Below the pieces are notes generated by a model. That model had not been told where the DNA came from and did not search any database. It saw only the letters and a program-made list of their open reading frames with translations. Source: Wuchereria bancrofti (Eukaryota; Nematoda; Chromadorea; Rhabditida; Onchocercidae). Taken from it: a stretch of 64,000 nucleotides of DNA. The stretch spans positions 93,247 to 157,246 of the forward strand of contig SSBO01000011.1 of NCBI GenBank assembly GCA_005281725.1, read 5' to 3'. Shown piece after piece: positions 12,001-23,763 of this stretch (position 1 is its first letter; the number at the start of each line of letters is the position of its first letter). Both the position numbers and the translations under genes were made by a program.

Positions 12001-15000
12001 TGTATTAGTAGCTGCAATTCGATAAATTTGCATTGCTGTTTGCGTTTCTTCACTTACACTTTCCATTTTAATATTATTTTCGATATTTGATATTGCTAAT
12101 TTTCCTGATTCATTGGCTATTTGAGTGATATTTGATGAGAGAGCACTTTTCGGCTTACCATTTTGTACTAAAAATAATATTTTACTAAAAATAAAATTAA
12201 AACTACCATTGATTTTTGATTATTCAAATGTAAGTAACATTTAACTATTTATCATTGATTTGATAATATTGAAATGGCAATAATTTTAATCCACACAATT
12301 AGCATTTATGTTCTTCTAACCTTTAACTTATAACCAATGTATTTCAATTTAATTAAGAATTAAGAATTAAATTATTTAATTTAAATTAATAAATGAAAAA
12401 AAAATTGAATGATTATACAATCATAATTTACCTGCAATAATTCGATGCTTTAAAGATGATTTTGTTTGCTTTTTTATTTCTTCCGATAATTCCTCAGCTA
12501 ATTTAGCATCTTGTCGTAAATGTAAATATTCCACAATCATTTCATGATTTTTTTGCATTGCTAAATCAAGTGGTGTCAAAAGTGTATCCTGAAAAATTAT
12601 CTAAAATAATTCAAAATAATTCAAATTCAAATAATTCAAAATAAATTCTAAAATAATTCAAATTCAAATAATTTTTAATAATTAATAATTTATTAACTTA
12701 TTTTTACCCTATATAGCATTAGTGGATTAATGATAGCATTTCGGGTACATAATAGAATCACCATTTCCATATTTCCGGATGCAGCAGCTAAATGTAATCC
12801 GGTACGACCTTCATAATTTGATACATTTATCGATGATGGATGTAAAGCAAGCAAATATTCTACACAATCTAAAAAAAAAAAAATTAGAAAATTGCTAAAG
12901 GAAATAAATATTTTTTTTGAAATGATAAATTCAACAAATAGTTTTCATCATACTGAAGCTCTTATCAGTGTCAACAAAGATAATAAAAGCAGTGTCGCAT
13001 GATGGTGACAACATGGATCACAGTATTAAAGCTTATTTCATGATTGTGACAACATAAATGATAGAATAAAATATGGATTAGAAATTTTTTTTTTTTTTGA
13101 TATATGCATTAATAAATCATTCCAAATAATTTAATCGAGCATTTATGTTGTTTAAATTTTCAAAAATAAAAATCAAAACTTTTTGTAAATAAAAATTATT
13201 GCACTTTTTTACCTTTAGCATGAGCTTGAATTGCTTCATGTATTGGTAAATCACCTCGTTGATTTTGAATTTCACAACTTCCACCAAATTGTTTTAGTAA
13301 TTTAAGCATTCGTAATTGACCTTTTGCTGCAGCACAATGAATTGGACATCGAAGATAACGATCCTAAACAAAAAAAAAAATGTGAATTTTAAAATTTTTT
13401 AAAATTTAAGTCAACATTTGCTTATTTGATTAATTTATTAGTTCCTTCTATCCCTCTCTATCTCTCTTTTTACCTGGATGATTTAATTCAAAATCTATCC
13501 GATAAGTCATGTGACTCTATTGACAAAGGAAGTATAATCAATCAATCAATCAACCAATCAATTAATCAATCAATTAGTAAACAAATAAACAAAGTCAATA
13601 AATAAAATAAACAAATAAATTAGTCAATCAATCAATTAATTAGTCAGTCAGTGAATTAATCAATCAATAAACAAATAAATAAACAAACAAGTAAACAAAT
13701 AAATTAATCAGCCAGTCAAATCAACCAATTAATAAACAAGTAGATAAAATCAATAAATAAAATAAACAAATAAATCAGTCAATCAACCAGCTAATTAGCC
13801 AATCAATCAATAAGCAAATAGACAAATAAATAAACAGGTAAATAAATAAATTAATCAATCAATCAGTCAATCAATTAATCAACCAATCAATCAATTAATA
13901 AATCAATTAATCAATTAATTAGTCAATTAATTAGTCGATCAATGAATCAAATCAATATTAGACATATCATTTATACCTGATGATTTACTTCAGCTCCATT
14001 AAGTAAGAGTAATCGAGCACATTCATAATGTCCTAATGTTGCAGCATAGAATAATGCCGTATCACCATTCCGGTCAACCGAATTAACAATAAACGGATCC
14101 AGATTATTGATCAAATATTCAATAATATGTACATGTCCATGGCTTGCAGCACAATGTATTGCACTTAATTGATCCCTATCAGTAGCATATATATCACCAC
14201 CAATTTCTGATAAAATAATTACTATTTCCAAATTTCCTGGAACGAAAAAATTATATATTAAATTACATAAAATTATATATTTAATTAATTATATATTAAA
14301 TTATATAAAATTATATATTAAATTATATAAAAAATTAGATATTAAATTATATTTTATATATTTTTAAAAAATTATTACTTTTTTTTGCAAGCATTATTTT
14401 TAATTAATTATACTTACATTTCTTTTCTTTCTTTTTTTCTAATAATTATCTGATAAGAAAGTAGAAGAAAAAAAGAAAAATCAGTCTTTCTTTTTTTTTT
14501 TGTTTTTTGTTCTTTTTTAAATTTAAACTTTTCTATACAATTTTTTTTTTTTTTTGGAAAAATTAATAGAAATTAAAATTAAAAAAAAAAAAATTTACCA
14601 CAACTTGCAGCCCATAATATTGGCGTCCTACCATCGATATCTCGAGCATTGACATTAGCGCCATATTTTAATAATATATGTAATATTGCTTCACAACGTT
14701 CCAATGTAATATCATCAATAGTAGCTACTGCTGCATAATGTACTGCTTGTGCACCCTAAAATAATTTTAATTTATTTAAAAAAAATTTTTAATTTTATCA
14801 TTTTATCAATTTATTAGGTTTATTTTACAAATTTTACTATTTTAATTTATTAAATTTGTCTTATAAATTTTACTATTTTAATTTATTAAATTTACTTTAT
14901 AAATTTTACTATTTTAATTTATTAAATTTTAATTCATTAAAAAATTTTTCTTCTTACTACATGTTTTCTTTAAATCTTTACTATATTTTTGTTTTAAAAA

Positions 15001-17028
15001 GAAACAAATTTTGCTTAACAAATTAGACAAATTATCTAAGCTTTAATGAAATATTTTTAATTTAACATTTAAATCTATTCATTTAGCTGTTAATTTTTAT
15101 TATTATTAACTCAATTATTTTTTATTGGTAAAGAAATTGAAAGAAAAAACGAGCAATTAAATAATGATGAAATAAAATTGAATTTATTTATTCAAAAGTA
15201 TTAAATTAAGCAAATGCAATAAAACAGGATGGATGTGAAAATTTATCAATTAATGTCACATTATTTAATCTGTTGGTAATTAAATAATCAATTAAAACTG
15301 ATCAATTAAAAATTAAATTAGAAAAAATGTAGCAAATAAATGAAATGAAATTTTTTTTTTCAAGTTAAATTAGCTAAATTAATAAAAATTGGTGGTTGAA
15401 AAAAAAATGAGAAGAAAATTTTACGAAGAAATTTATCACATGCCTGATTGTCGACACAATCAACTCTAGCACCATTTTCCAACAATGTCATCAGTGCTTC
15501 CAACTAAAATTTCAATCGTTTTTATTTTATCATTAATTAATTAATATCATTAGTTAATTAATGAAATTTGTTGCATTAATAGGAGCATCAATATTAATGA
15601 TAAAATCAATAAAGCATATTTCAAAAAAAAAAATTGATTTTATTGATTTTATGCTAAATCAAACTTTATTCTCAATAGCTTGATAAATCTTTATCAATAG
15701 CATTTTACAATAATAATAACTGATATTTCTTAAAGCGTTGATAAATGTTATCTCAGTGATTAATTGACTTGTAGAAAATAATTTAAATGTAAAAATTTTG
15801 CATTATTGTTTTTATTTCAAATTAAAAATTATTAATTAATTTTAATGCAATAAGTCTACCTGTCCACATGCAACAGCCCAATGTACAGCAGAATGTTTTT
15901 CCTTATCGATATGATTAATTTGAATATTATTTTCTATCATTAATTTGATTGCTGGTACATTTCCGCTCATCGATGCGATCAATAATGGCGTATAACTGTT
16001 AAATATATAATTGATAAAATATGATAAAGCTATGATGTTTTTATGATAAAATTAAAAAATTATTTTTTCATCCAATGATAAAACTATATCAGAAAATTTA
16101 AATGAAGTAGAATAAGTGTTAAAATTTGAAATAAATATTGTGAGAAATTCAAACGATTGGAAAAAATTTGATTAATTACTAAATTATGAGAAATTCAAAC
16201 GATTAGAAAAAATTGACTAATTACTAAAAAATTAAAAATTGACTAATTACTAAATTAATACAATTTGTAAGAAATATTATGAAAATAATTAATTTGTAGG
16301 ATTGATTGAATTTTTGTTACTAATTAATTAGTAATTAGTAACAAATTTAAAAATTTCATTTAAAATACCCATTTTGATCCTGGCAATGAATTAATGAATG
16401 ATCCATTTCGAGAATTCGTTTGAATGTTTCCGCATCAGCTGTTTCAGCTGCATAATGTAATGCTATACGATCTTCGCTATCTCGAGAAAAAATTTCACTC
16501 TAAAATAAAATAAAGTTTTTTTGTAATTAATTAAACAGAAAAAAATTAAATAAAAAAATTTCATCCTTGATTTAAAAACAAAAAAAGAGAATAAATATCC
16601 ATTTCTCTTACATAATAATTGCATACTTTTAAGTATTTAATTAAGAACTCAAAACAAAAAACACTTTAATCCAAGAAGTTAAAATGAAATCAAATTAAAC
16701 AAAAAAAAAAAAAATTAAATTAAATTAGACAAAAGAAGAGAGAAAATAGTTCAAATGTAAGAATAAACATTAGAAAACTTTTCTTTTTCAATTTATTCCA
16801 TTTCATTTTAATAGCAAATAAATCAATGAAATTATTAAGAAATGAATGCTAATTGTTTTTGTATTTAAATTTACACCCAAACTTCAATTTTGTTAATTAT
16901 TTGACAGTCATTCAATTTCTTATTAATTATTGCTAAAATTTAAAATTAAATTAACTTACAGGAAATGAATCGAGAATTCTAGCTGTACCAATCATATCGG
17001 ACTCGTTTAATGCACGTTTAAGAGACAT
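6096..17028 (-). CDS. Ankyrin-repeat protein, inversin-like, 17 exons
   Basis: Exons in transcript order are 16960-17028, 16369-16499, 15860-15995, 15444-15503, 14599-14755, 13977-14236, 13213-13363, 12708-12868, 12432-12588, 11998-12167, 10618-10749, 10299-10420, 9518-9768, 8392-8568, 7562-7765, 6827-6905 and 6096-6258. Every junction keeps frame, giving 859 aa. Residues ~24-410 hold about ten ankyrin repeats (DRIALHYAAE, HSAVHWAVACGQ, DGRTPILWAASCGN, LSAIHCAASHGH, GDTALFYAATLGH, EGRTGLHLAAASGN). A longer repeat with an insertion (AVHYAAVATIDDITLERCEAI) sits where inversin has a similar one. The remaining ~450 aa are polar, Lys/Asn/Glu-rich with an Asp/Asn run (~residues 621-631) and probable coiled coil. 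I see no IQ or SAM motif. Ankyrin arrays act as protein-binding scaffolds. In C. elegans the inversin homologue MLT-4 works in moulting; equivalence here is a hypothesis. Intron 4 has a GC donor, and intron 14 contains the assembly gap. Confidence 0.85.
6459..6735. repeat. Intronic ~55-bp tandem repeat, about five units
   Basis: Units contain AATATGATTAAAAAATGC, then TTAATTAATTTATTC, then a T-rich tail ending near TTTACTAATATG. Unit length varies with the poly-T run. The array lies in the last intron (6259-6826) of the ankyrin gene. Confidence 0.85.
8070..8109. other. Assembly gap (40 N)
   Basis: A run of N lies inside intron 14 of the ankyrin gene (7766-8391). Reading frame is continuous across the flanking exons, so no coding sequence need be missing. 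Confidence 0.98.
8240..9120. repeat. Dispersed AGCACTTTT-type intronic repeats around one exon
   Basis: Several copies of AGCACTTTTAATTATTGAAA followed by TTTTAATATTTTATATA occur at ~8240, 8708, 8750, 8820, 8928, 8996 and 9047. The copies at ~8240-8310 and ~9047-9118 are the most alike and share a longer tail (CATCTATCA.CTGTTAACTTTAAAT). They flank exon 14 (8392-8568) of the ankyrin gene on both sides. Confidence 0.75.
10775..11815. repeat. Intronic ~135-bp tandem array, about seven units
   Basis: The array lies in intron 10 of the ankyrin gene (10750-11997). Each unit has GGTTATTTAAAATAACAATA, then AAATAAAAATAATTATTAAA, a TCTATAATTATC block, and TTTTTTCTTTTTT tracts. The recurring TTATTTAAAATAA is a near-palindrome. 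Unit starts fall near 10870, 11006, 11140, 11275, 11408, 11545 and 11680. Confidence 0.9.
13520..13965. repeat. Degenerate CAAT/AAAC tetranucleotide tract
   Basis: Interspersed CAATCAATCAATTAAT and AAATAAACAAATAAA runs fill most of intron 6 of the ankyrin gene (13364-13976). This is simple-sequence DNA with no other signal. Confidence 0.9.
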
Positions 17029-19155
17029 CTTTAGTAATAAATTTAAAAATACTGTTATTTTTTCATTAAACTTCTTTTTTTTATATTTCTAAAATTTTGA
17101 TAAATTTAGAAATAAACAATAAAAATATTATCTAAAATTTTACACAGAGCAATATCAAATTTGAGAAATAAAATTATAATTGCTTTAGCTGAGAAATTAC
17201 TAATACTTAAATATACATTTGAAATTATTTTTTAGCTATTTATAGATATAACTGATTAAAAAAGAAAATTAAACAATAACTATGTAATTGCAAATAAAAT
17301 GAAAATAATAAACGATTTAAAAAAAATTAAAAATTCAATGTTTAAAAATTTAACTAATTGCAATTAAGTTTGTTATTTAAAGATTGATTAATTATCAAAA
17401 ATAGAAATGTTTTGGAACAGTAAAACTTGTTGCGCACATATAAAATTTTGTTTTTGTTTTTTGTTTTTTTTGCTTTTTTTGACATTTAATAATTAAAATA
17501 TTATTTTAAGGGAAGAGCAAAAATCGATTGATAAAATTTAATGTTTTCAAATTGAAATTTGAAAATTTTCAGCAATAATTGTTAAATTATTTCCATTTTT
17601 CATGTTATTATTTATAAAGTTAAAAAAGAAATTTTTATGGTTAATACAGCATATTTTTTTTTTGAAAATTCAAAAATTTTCAATTTACTCTTTCAAAGTT
17701 ATTCTCTAATAATAACAAAATTTCTACTAAATTAAATCACTTTTAGAAATATAAGAAATGTATTCAATCAATAATAGGAATGTAATTAAGAAAGATATTA
17801 AATCATTTTCAAAAAAAAAAAATTTAGATATATTTCATAAGCTAAATTATTAATTACAATTTTTTCCTTTTGAAAGGCTTAAAAACTTTTATTTTACTCT
17901 TACAAAGTTATTTCTTAATAATAACAAAATTTCTACTAAATTAAATCACTTAAAAAAATTTAGAAATATATTAAATCATATATTAAATATTAAAATGATA
18001 TTAAATCATTTTTAAAACAAAAGAGTTTAATTAAAAAAGAGAAAACTAAATTAGTAATTATGTTTTTTAATTTTTTTTTTTGAAATATTTAATGATGAAA
18101 TAAATGATAAAAATTTGAATTAGCAAAATGCACGCAACTGTCACATATGCGTTGCATTACGTTGCATTTGCATTTGCGTTGCTATGGAGCTTTTTCAATG
18201 ATTATCGATGATATGCCAATATTATTATTATTATAAAAGATATTTGAGAAAATTTGAACCATTTTTGCGAAATAATTTTCAGCCACGTGATACGTGACAT
18301 GTGACAAGTGGTTATTGACTTTCGACTAAATGCTTTTCAGCAAATTACTTTTTTTTTGTTTTTGCTGTTAACGTAAAAGCATTAATTAATCAATGTGATT
18401 AATTTCTTTTATTAATTGCTTTTATTAATTGATTTTTTATTGATTAATTAATTAATTTCTCTTTTATTTTATATTTTTATCTTTGATCTTTCTTCTTAAT
18501 GAAAACAAAATAAAATAAAAATATTTAAACATTGATATTTTTTCGAAAGGTTGAATGAAAAGAAGACATTAACAATAATTGTCAATTATTTTAAGCCTTT
18601 CTCTTAAATACCCATTTCGTTTTTTTTTTCTGATTAAATAAATAATTGCTCGTGAGAATTCCTAATGTGAAGTGAAATAGCAATTAAATAAAAGTTTTTA
18701 CGTATGCTAATAGAATTTTAGGAAGTGCTTATCATTAAAAGATTTTTTCTTTTTTTTAATTTTGATAAATTTTTTAAATCAATTTTTTGCTCATAATATT
18801 TATTAACTATTTCAAAATAGTCAATATTGTTTTCTTATTACTTTTCGCTAAATTAATCATAAATTTTCACTTTTTCATTTAAATATTATATGGAAGATGA
18901 AATTTTATAAAAAAATTAAAAATTTTAGGCAGAAATGAATTCTATTTAATGCACAAAATAAAAGAATTCGACAAATTTTATAATGAAAATTGTTATAAAA
19001 CTAAATCTTTTCGAATCTTTTAATTTACCATCAAAATAATTTTAATTTTGTAAAAACAAAAAACAAAAATTAGCCATTCTCTTTGTATTATTTATTTTTG
19101 ATATTTTATTATTGTTTACAATAAAAAGAAAAAATAGTGGCATTAAAAAATTTAT
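17029..19155. other. Intergenic region upstream of the ankyrin gene
   Basis: No gene is seen. It separates the ankyrin start from the 3' end of the MSP-domain gene on the same strand. A diverged repeat pair lies at ~17660-17760 and ~17870-17975, sharing AATAACAAAATTTCTACTAA then ATTAAATCACTT. A locally GC-richer patch at ~18125-18330 has repeated GTTGCATT/TTTGCGTTGC and CCACGTGATACGTGACATG. This patch could be the promoter region, but no defined element can be called. Confidence 0.5.
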
Positions 19156-22100
19156 TTAAGAGTTTATTAATGGCGCTGTTTTCATCATTTCGATAGTTTC
19201 ATCGTTATTTGCCGCCGAATCCGCAAAAAGTAGGCGCGGATTGTCATCGGTTTTTTCCGCCTATCAAATAAATTAGTATATTATTATATATCATTCAAAA
19301 GTATTTTAAAAAAAATCGCAAAAAAAGTTACCCAAATTTTGGGTAAAAGAATTAAACGCATTTAATAAACAAAACGATATTACAACAACAAATAAAACAC
19401 TGAAATTATTTGTTTATTTTACTCTTAAGAAAACTTTTTGATTGATATTTTAGTTCGAATTTTTTTTTAAACCACTTAAATTAATTGTATCGTTTAATTA
19501 TTAGTAATATTCAACATTTGTTTTTTTCACTTATTCATTACAATTATCTGTTTAATTATTTTATTACATATTAATTCAAATGTGATTACTATCGATTTTT
19601 TGACATGATAAATTATTGAAATTTTAAATTAAATTTTGATAATAATTTTTTCCTAAAGATTCTACAAAGTAACTAATTTAAAATTTTCAATATTCTTTTT
19701 TTAATTTTAAATTTGATTAAAAAAATATATACCGAAGTGGTTAAAAATAGAATATGATCGTATCTATTTAATTATTTTATTACATATTAATTCAAATATA
19801 ATTACTATCGATTTTTTGATATGATAAATTATTGAAATTTTAAATTAAGTTTTGATAATAATTTTTTTCTAAAGATTCTACAAAGTAACTGATTTAAAAT
19901 TTTCACTATTCTTTTTTTAATTTTAAATTTGATTAAAAAAAAATATATACCGAAGTGGTTAAAAATAGAATATGATCGATAGTTGCATTGCTATCATATC
20001 GATTAACATTGAAAATAACGGAACTTTTTGGTTCAACAAATGTAAATACCGGTTTTACTCTATACAATTTATTATCTGTACATTTAACCTAAAATTTAAA
20101 AAAAAAAAAAATTAAATTTTTAAATAATAAATAGTTTTAAAAACTAAAGCAACTTATATTTTGCTTAAATTTTTGCGCTTAATTTATAGTATTTTTACTT
20201 AATGCAATTTGAAATGCATGCATGCATGCATGCATTTCCATTATTATTCATCATTTCATGCATAAATTATTAGTTATATCTAATATTAGTTAAGTGCATT
20301 TAGCTTTATTGCTTTTTAATAACAAAAAAAAAAAAAAAAAAGAAATACGAAAAGTCTTAATAAATATTTTTGCTAAACCATTAATATTTATCCTTTAATG
20401 TTTGTTAATTTTAGTATTATTAATCATATTTCAATCAAATTTTATCTATTAAATATTTTTTTTCAAAAAAAAAGAGCTAAATTGAGTTAATATTCATTCA
20501 GCTAAATTTATCATAAGTAAGCATTTGCAGATGTAAACAATTTCATAAAATTGATTAATTAAAATATGCAAATAATCATTTTCTCTTCAACTGAACTGAA
20601 CTGAATTACTAAATTTATATTAATGTGTAAATGTATTTAATATTTATTAAATATTATTGGGTAAAAGACAAATAAATTAAATGTTTTAATCGAACATACT
20701 GCAAATTTAAGCAATTTAATAAAATTAAGTATATTTTAAGAAAAGTTTAATTCAAGTAACAAGTTAAAAGTTCTTTTTGTTGGTTAATATAAGGTATATT
20801 ATGATAAATAAAAGTATTTTCCGGAAAAATTCCGGAAAAATCCCGGATGGCTTGTATGTATATTATAGGTAATAAATGTTTTAAAGATGAAAAAATGATA
20901 AAATTTTTGTTATTATATTAATATGTATTTTTAAATATTATTATGAAATTTGTAAACATTTAAAAATTTTTCATTTCATATCTATTCGTTTTTTAATTAT
21001 AACAATGTAAAATAATAATATTTTATTTCGATCATATTTTTATTACATTGAAATGAAATTGTTATTATTTTTAATTAATTACTGCAAAATAAAAATTTTT
21101 TACACTAGCTATAAATAAAAAATTGATTATTTAAACAAATTTTCCTCCTAATTTTTTTATAATATAACAAAATTTGAAATTCATTTTTTAGCTGTAAAAT
21201 ATTTTTCTTTTTCAAAATGAAATTTATATTAAATTAAACATCCCTTTAACTATAAAATATTTTCCTTCTTTCATAAAAGAAATAAAAAATAAAATTTATA
21301 ATGAAACAAAAAAAAAAAGGAACCAATAATATTTGTTGTAAACAAAATTAAAAAAAATTTTTTTTGAGTTATTAACTTGTGATTAAAATATAAAAGTATT
21401 TATATTAATGCCATCAATTTTTAATAAATTTTACTAAAATAATAAAATTATAAATAATATATATAAAATAAAAAATAAAGAAATTAAAAAATTAATTAGC
21501 AAACTTTTATTGCAAATCGATTTTCAGTTGGATTTTGTAATTTTACTTGTTGTACGGTATTTATTAATTTCCATTTAAGTTGACGTGGAAATATAATAAT
21601 ACCATCAATCATTAATGCGCTAATTTCTGTCGCATTCTTATTACTATCACAAATAATTGATTGTTTCATTTGTCCTAAAATTATTTTATACAAACGACAA
21701 AGTTTTTTTTTTCTTTTAAATTTTAATTTTTATAAATTTTTTTTAAATATCTAAATAAAAGAAAGAAAAAAGACGAATTAAACAAATAATGATACAATTT
21801 TTTTCTTTTTTAATTTGAAAAATTGATTAAGTGTGATGTGATCTTTGGTTGCATTTATTACATTAATATGGTTATTAAAATTTCAAAAAAATTTTTAATA
21901 GCTATAATAAAATGCTAATAAACTTTCTTCAAAATTCTGTTTATTTGCTAATAATCAAATCAAACATATTTATTTATCAGTTTATATTGCAGTTTGTTTT
22001 TTACAAAAAAAAAAAACGATAAATGAAATACCTTCAAGGTTGGAAAAAATTATTTCCTCACTTTTCGTCTTTTGTAAATCATTTTCCTAAATTAAAATTA

Positions 22101-23333
22101 TCATAAAAGCCAGATTGAAGCAATTTTGTTTAGTTTTATTAATCAATTAAAAAGGATAATTTTAAATATTAAACTAATGAGATTGGCAGTTACCCAATTT
22201 TTGATCGCTGTTATTTATTAAAAAATGAAATTATTAGTTGTAGTAATTAATTCATTAATAATTATTGATAATAACAACTTAAATCTTAGTAAATTAGCAA
22301 ATTTTATTCTTGATAAATTTCTTTAATTTAAAAATTATGTTTTATTGTTGTTTGTTATTTGTTTTGAAAATTTTCCTCCAATTAATTTAATACTAAAAAG
22401 GAAAATCAAAAAAAAAAAAACCGAAAGAATTAAAACTTTTAACAACAGATAATTTTTTTCTTTTCATTTATCAATGAAACATTGGGTGGAATAAATCGTT
22501 TTTGTTTTTAATTTCAAAAATTTATATTTAAACAATTACTTTCTTTTTCAAGCATTTACAATTTGACTTATTTGATGGAACTATTTGCTGCGACAATAAT
22601 TTGGGAATATCTTTCATTTGCATATTTTGTTGCTTTAATTTATTTTGCTTCGTCTAAACTGTAAATTTTATGATTACAAAAAAATGAAATTATTGAAAAA
22701 AAAAATTATCGATTAAAATTGCTAAATTATTAGTAGAAATAATCATTGTGTACGCATTAATAAAACAATTTAAATGGACTAATTTTTTTTTAATATAATT
22801 AAAATTAAGTAAAAATATTTGAAACTAAATAGAAATATTTGAAAACGAATGGAAAAAGCAAATGATAAGATAATGAATGAATAAATGATAATATGAAAGT
22901 AATTTAATCAAACAATTTACTTAAATATTTATGGTAATAGGTATAATGTAAATAATAAATAAAAGTAGCTAATAATTAAATTAAATAGAATAATTTTAAT
23001 TTCCACTATTAAATTGCTTTCTTTAAAAAAAAAAATTATATTTGAATTGTATTATTTTTATCATACATTTTTCCATGATTGTTTATTCGGTGATTTTTGA
23101 TTCATTTCCGATAATTGAGTAATCGATCTTTTCTGTATTATATTAATTATTCCATTCTTTATGTTTGTTTTATTACCAATAATTTTAAATTTTGGTTTAT
23201 TATTGCTAATACATTTTTCAGAATTACTATTTGATATGATAGAATTTGTAGATGTAATTGCTGATAAAGTTTTATCATTTTTAGATGGAATTGCATTATT
23301 CATTGATGTTATTTCAATTTTCTTTGTACCAAT
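19156..23333 (-). CDS. MSP-domain protein with basic N-terminal extension (5' end missing)
   Basis: Exons in transcript order are 23067-23333, 22540-22653, 22032-22086, 21505-21674, 19951-20088 and 19156-19260, all in frame. They give 282 aa if the upstream boundary at 23333 is an acceptor (TTTATAG), or 272 aa from the first in-frame Met. The C-terminal ~115 residues match an MSP fold. The clearest part is NRFAIKVKCTDNKLYRVKP followed by VFTFVEPKSS, equivalent to the MSP segment that runs from the domain core into the FxEP loop. Preceding it are ~160 residues rich in Ser, Asn and Lys (KFKIIGNKTNIKN), which do not look folded. MSP domains in nematodes build sperm cytoskeleton or act as adaptors on membranes; I see no membrane anchor. 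The first exon was not found. A tandem duplication copies the end of exon 5 into the following intron. Confidence 0.75.
19543..19978. repeat. 218-bp tandem duplication including an exon end and splice donor
   Basis: The units are 19543-19760 and 19761-19978. The last 28 nt of the MSP exon (19951-19978) and its GTATAT donor are repeated at 19733-19760 within the intron. The copies differ at a few positions (for example AAATGTGATTAC versus AAATATAATTAC). Confidence 0.88.
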
Positions 23334-23529
23334 CTATAAATAATACACATTTAGCATTTATTTATTTATTTATTTATTTATCCATTTTATCAATTATTAG
23401 ATTTAACATTTCAAATTCGTAATTTATTCCTACAATAACAAAAAATATACTATCAGCATTTATTACCATTTAAACTTGTCATTATCACTTGCTAAGACAA
23501 CTTAGATTTATCATTCAAAAAAAAAAAAA

Positions 23530-23763
23530 TGAATTTTGAAAAATATCGAAATTTTAACATTTATCATTACTTACTAGCTACTAGGGTGAAATTTCAATAA
23601 TTGCTAAAACAGTTCATAAGTTAATTTCAAATTACATAAGTAAAAATGAATTTTGAAAAATACAGAAGTTTTAACATTTATTATTATTTATTAGCTACTA
23701 GGCTAAAATTTCAATAATTACTAAAAGAGTTCATAAGCAAATTTTAAATTACATAAATAATAA
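23530..23763. repeat. 117-bp tandem duplication
   Basis: Two units start with TGAATTTTGAAAAATA at 23530 and 23647. Both include TAGCTACTAGG and AATTTCAATAATT, then AGTTCATAAG. They have diverged at roughly a tenth of positions by eye. Confidence 0.85.
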
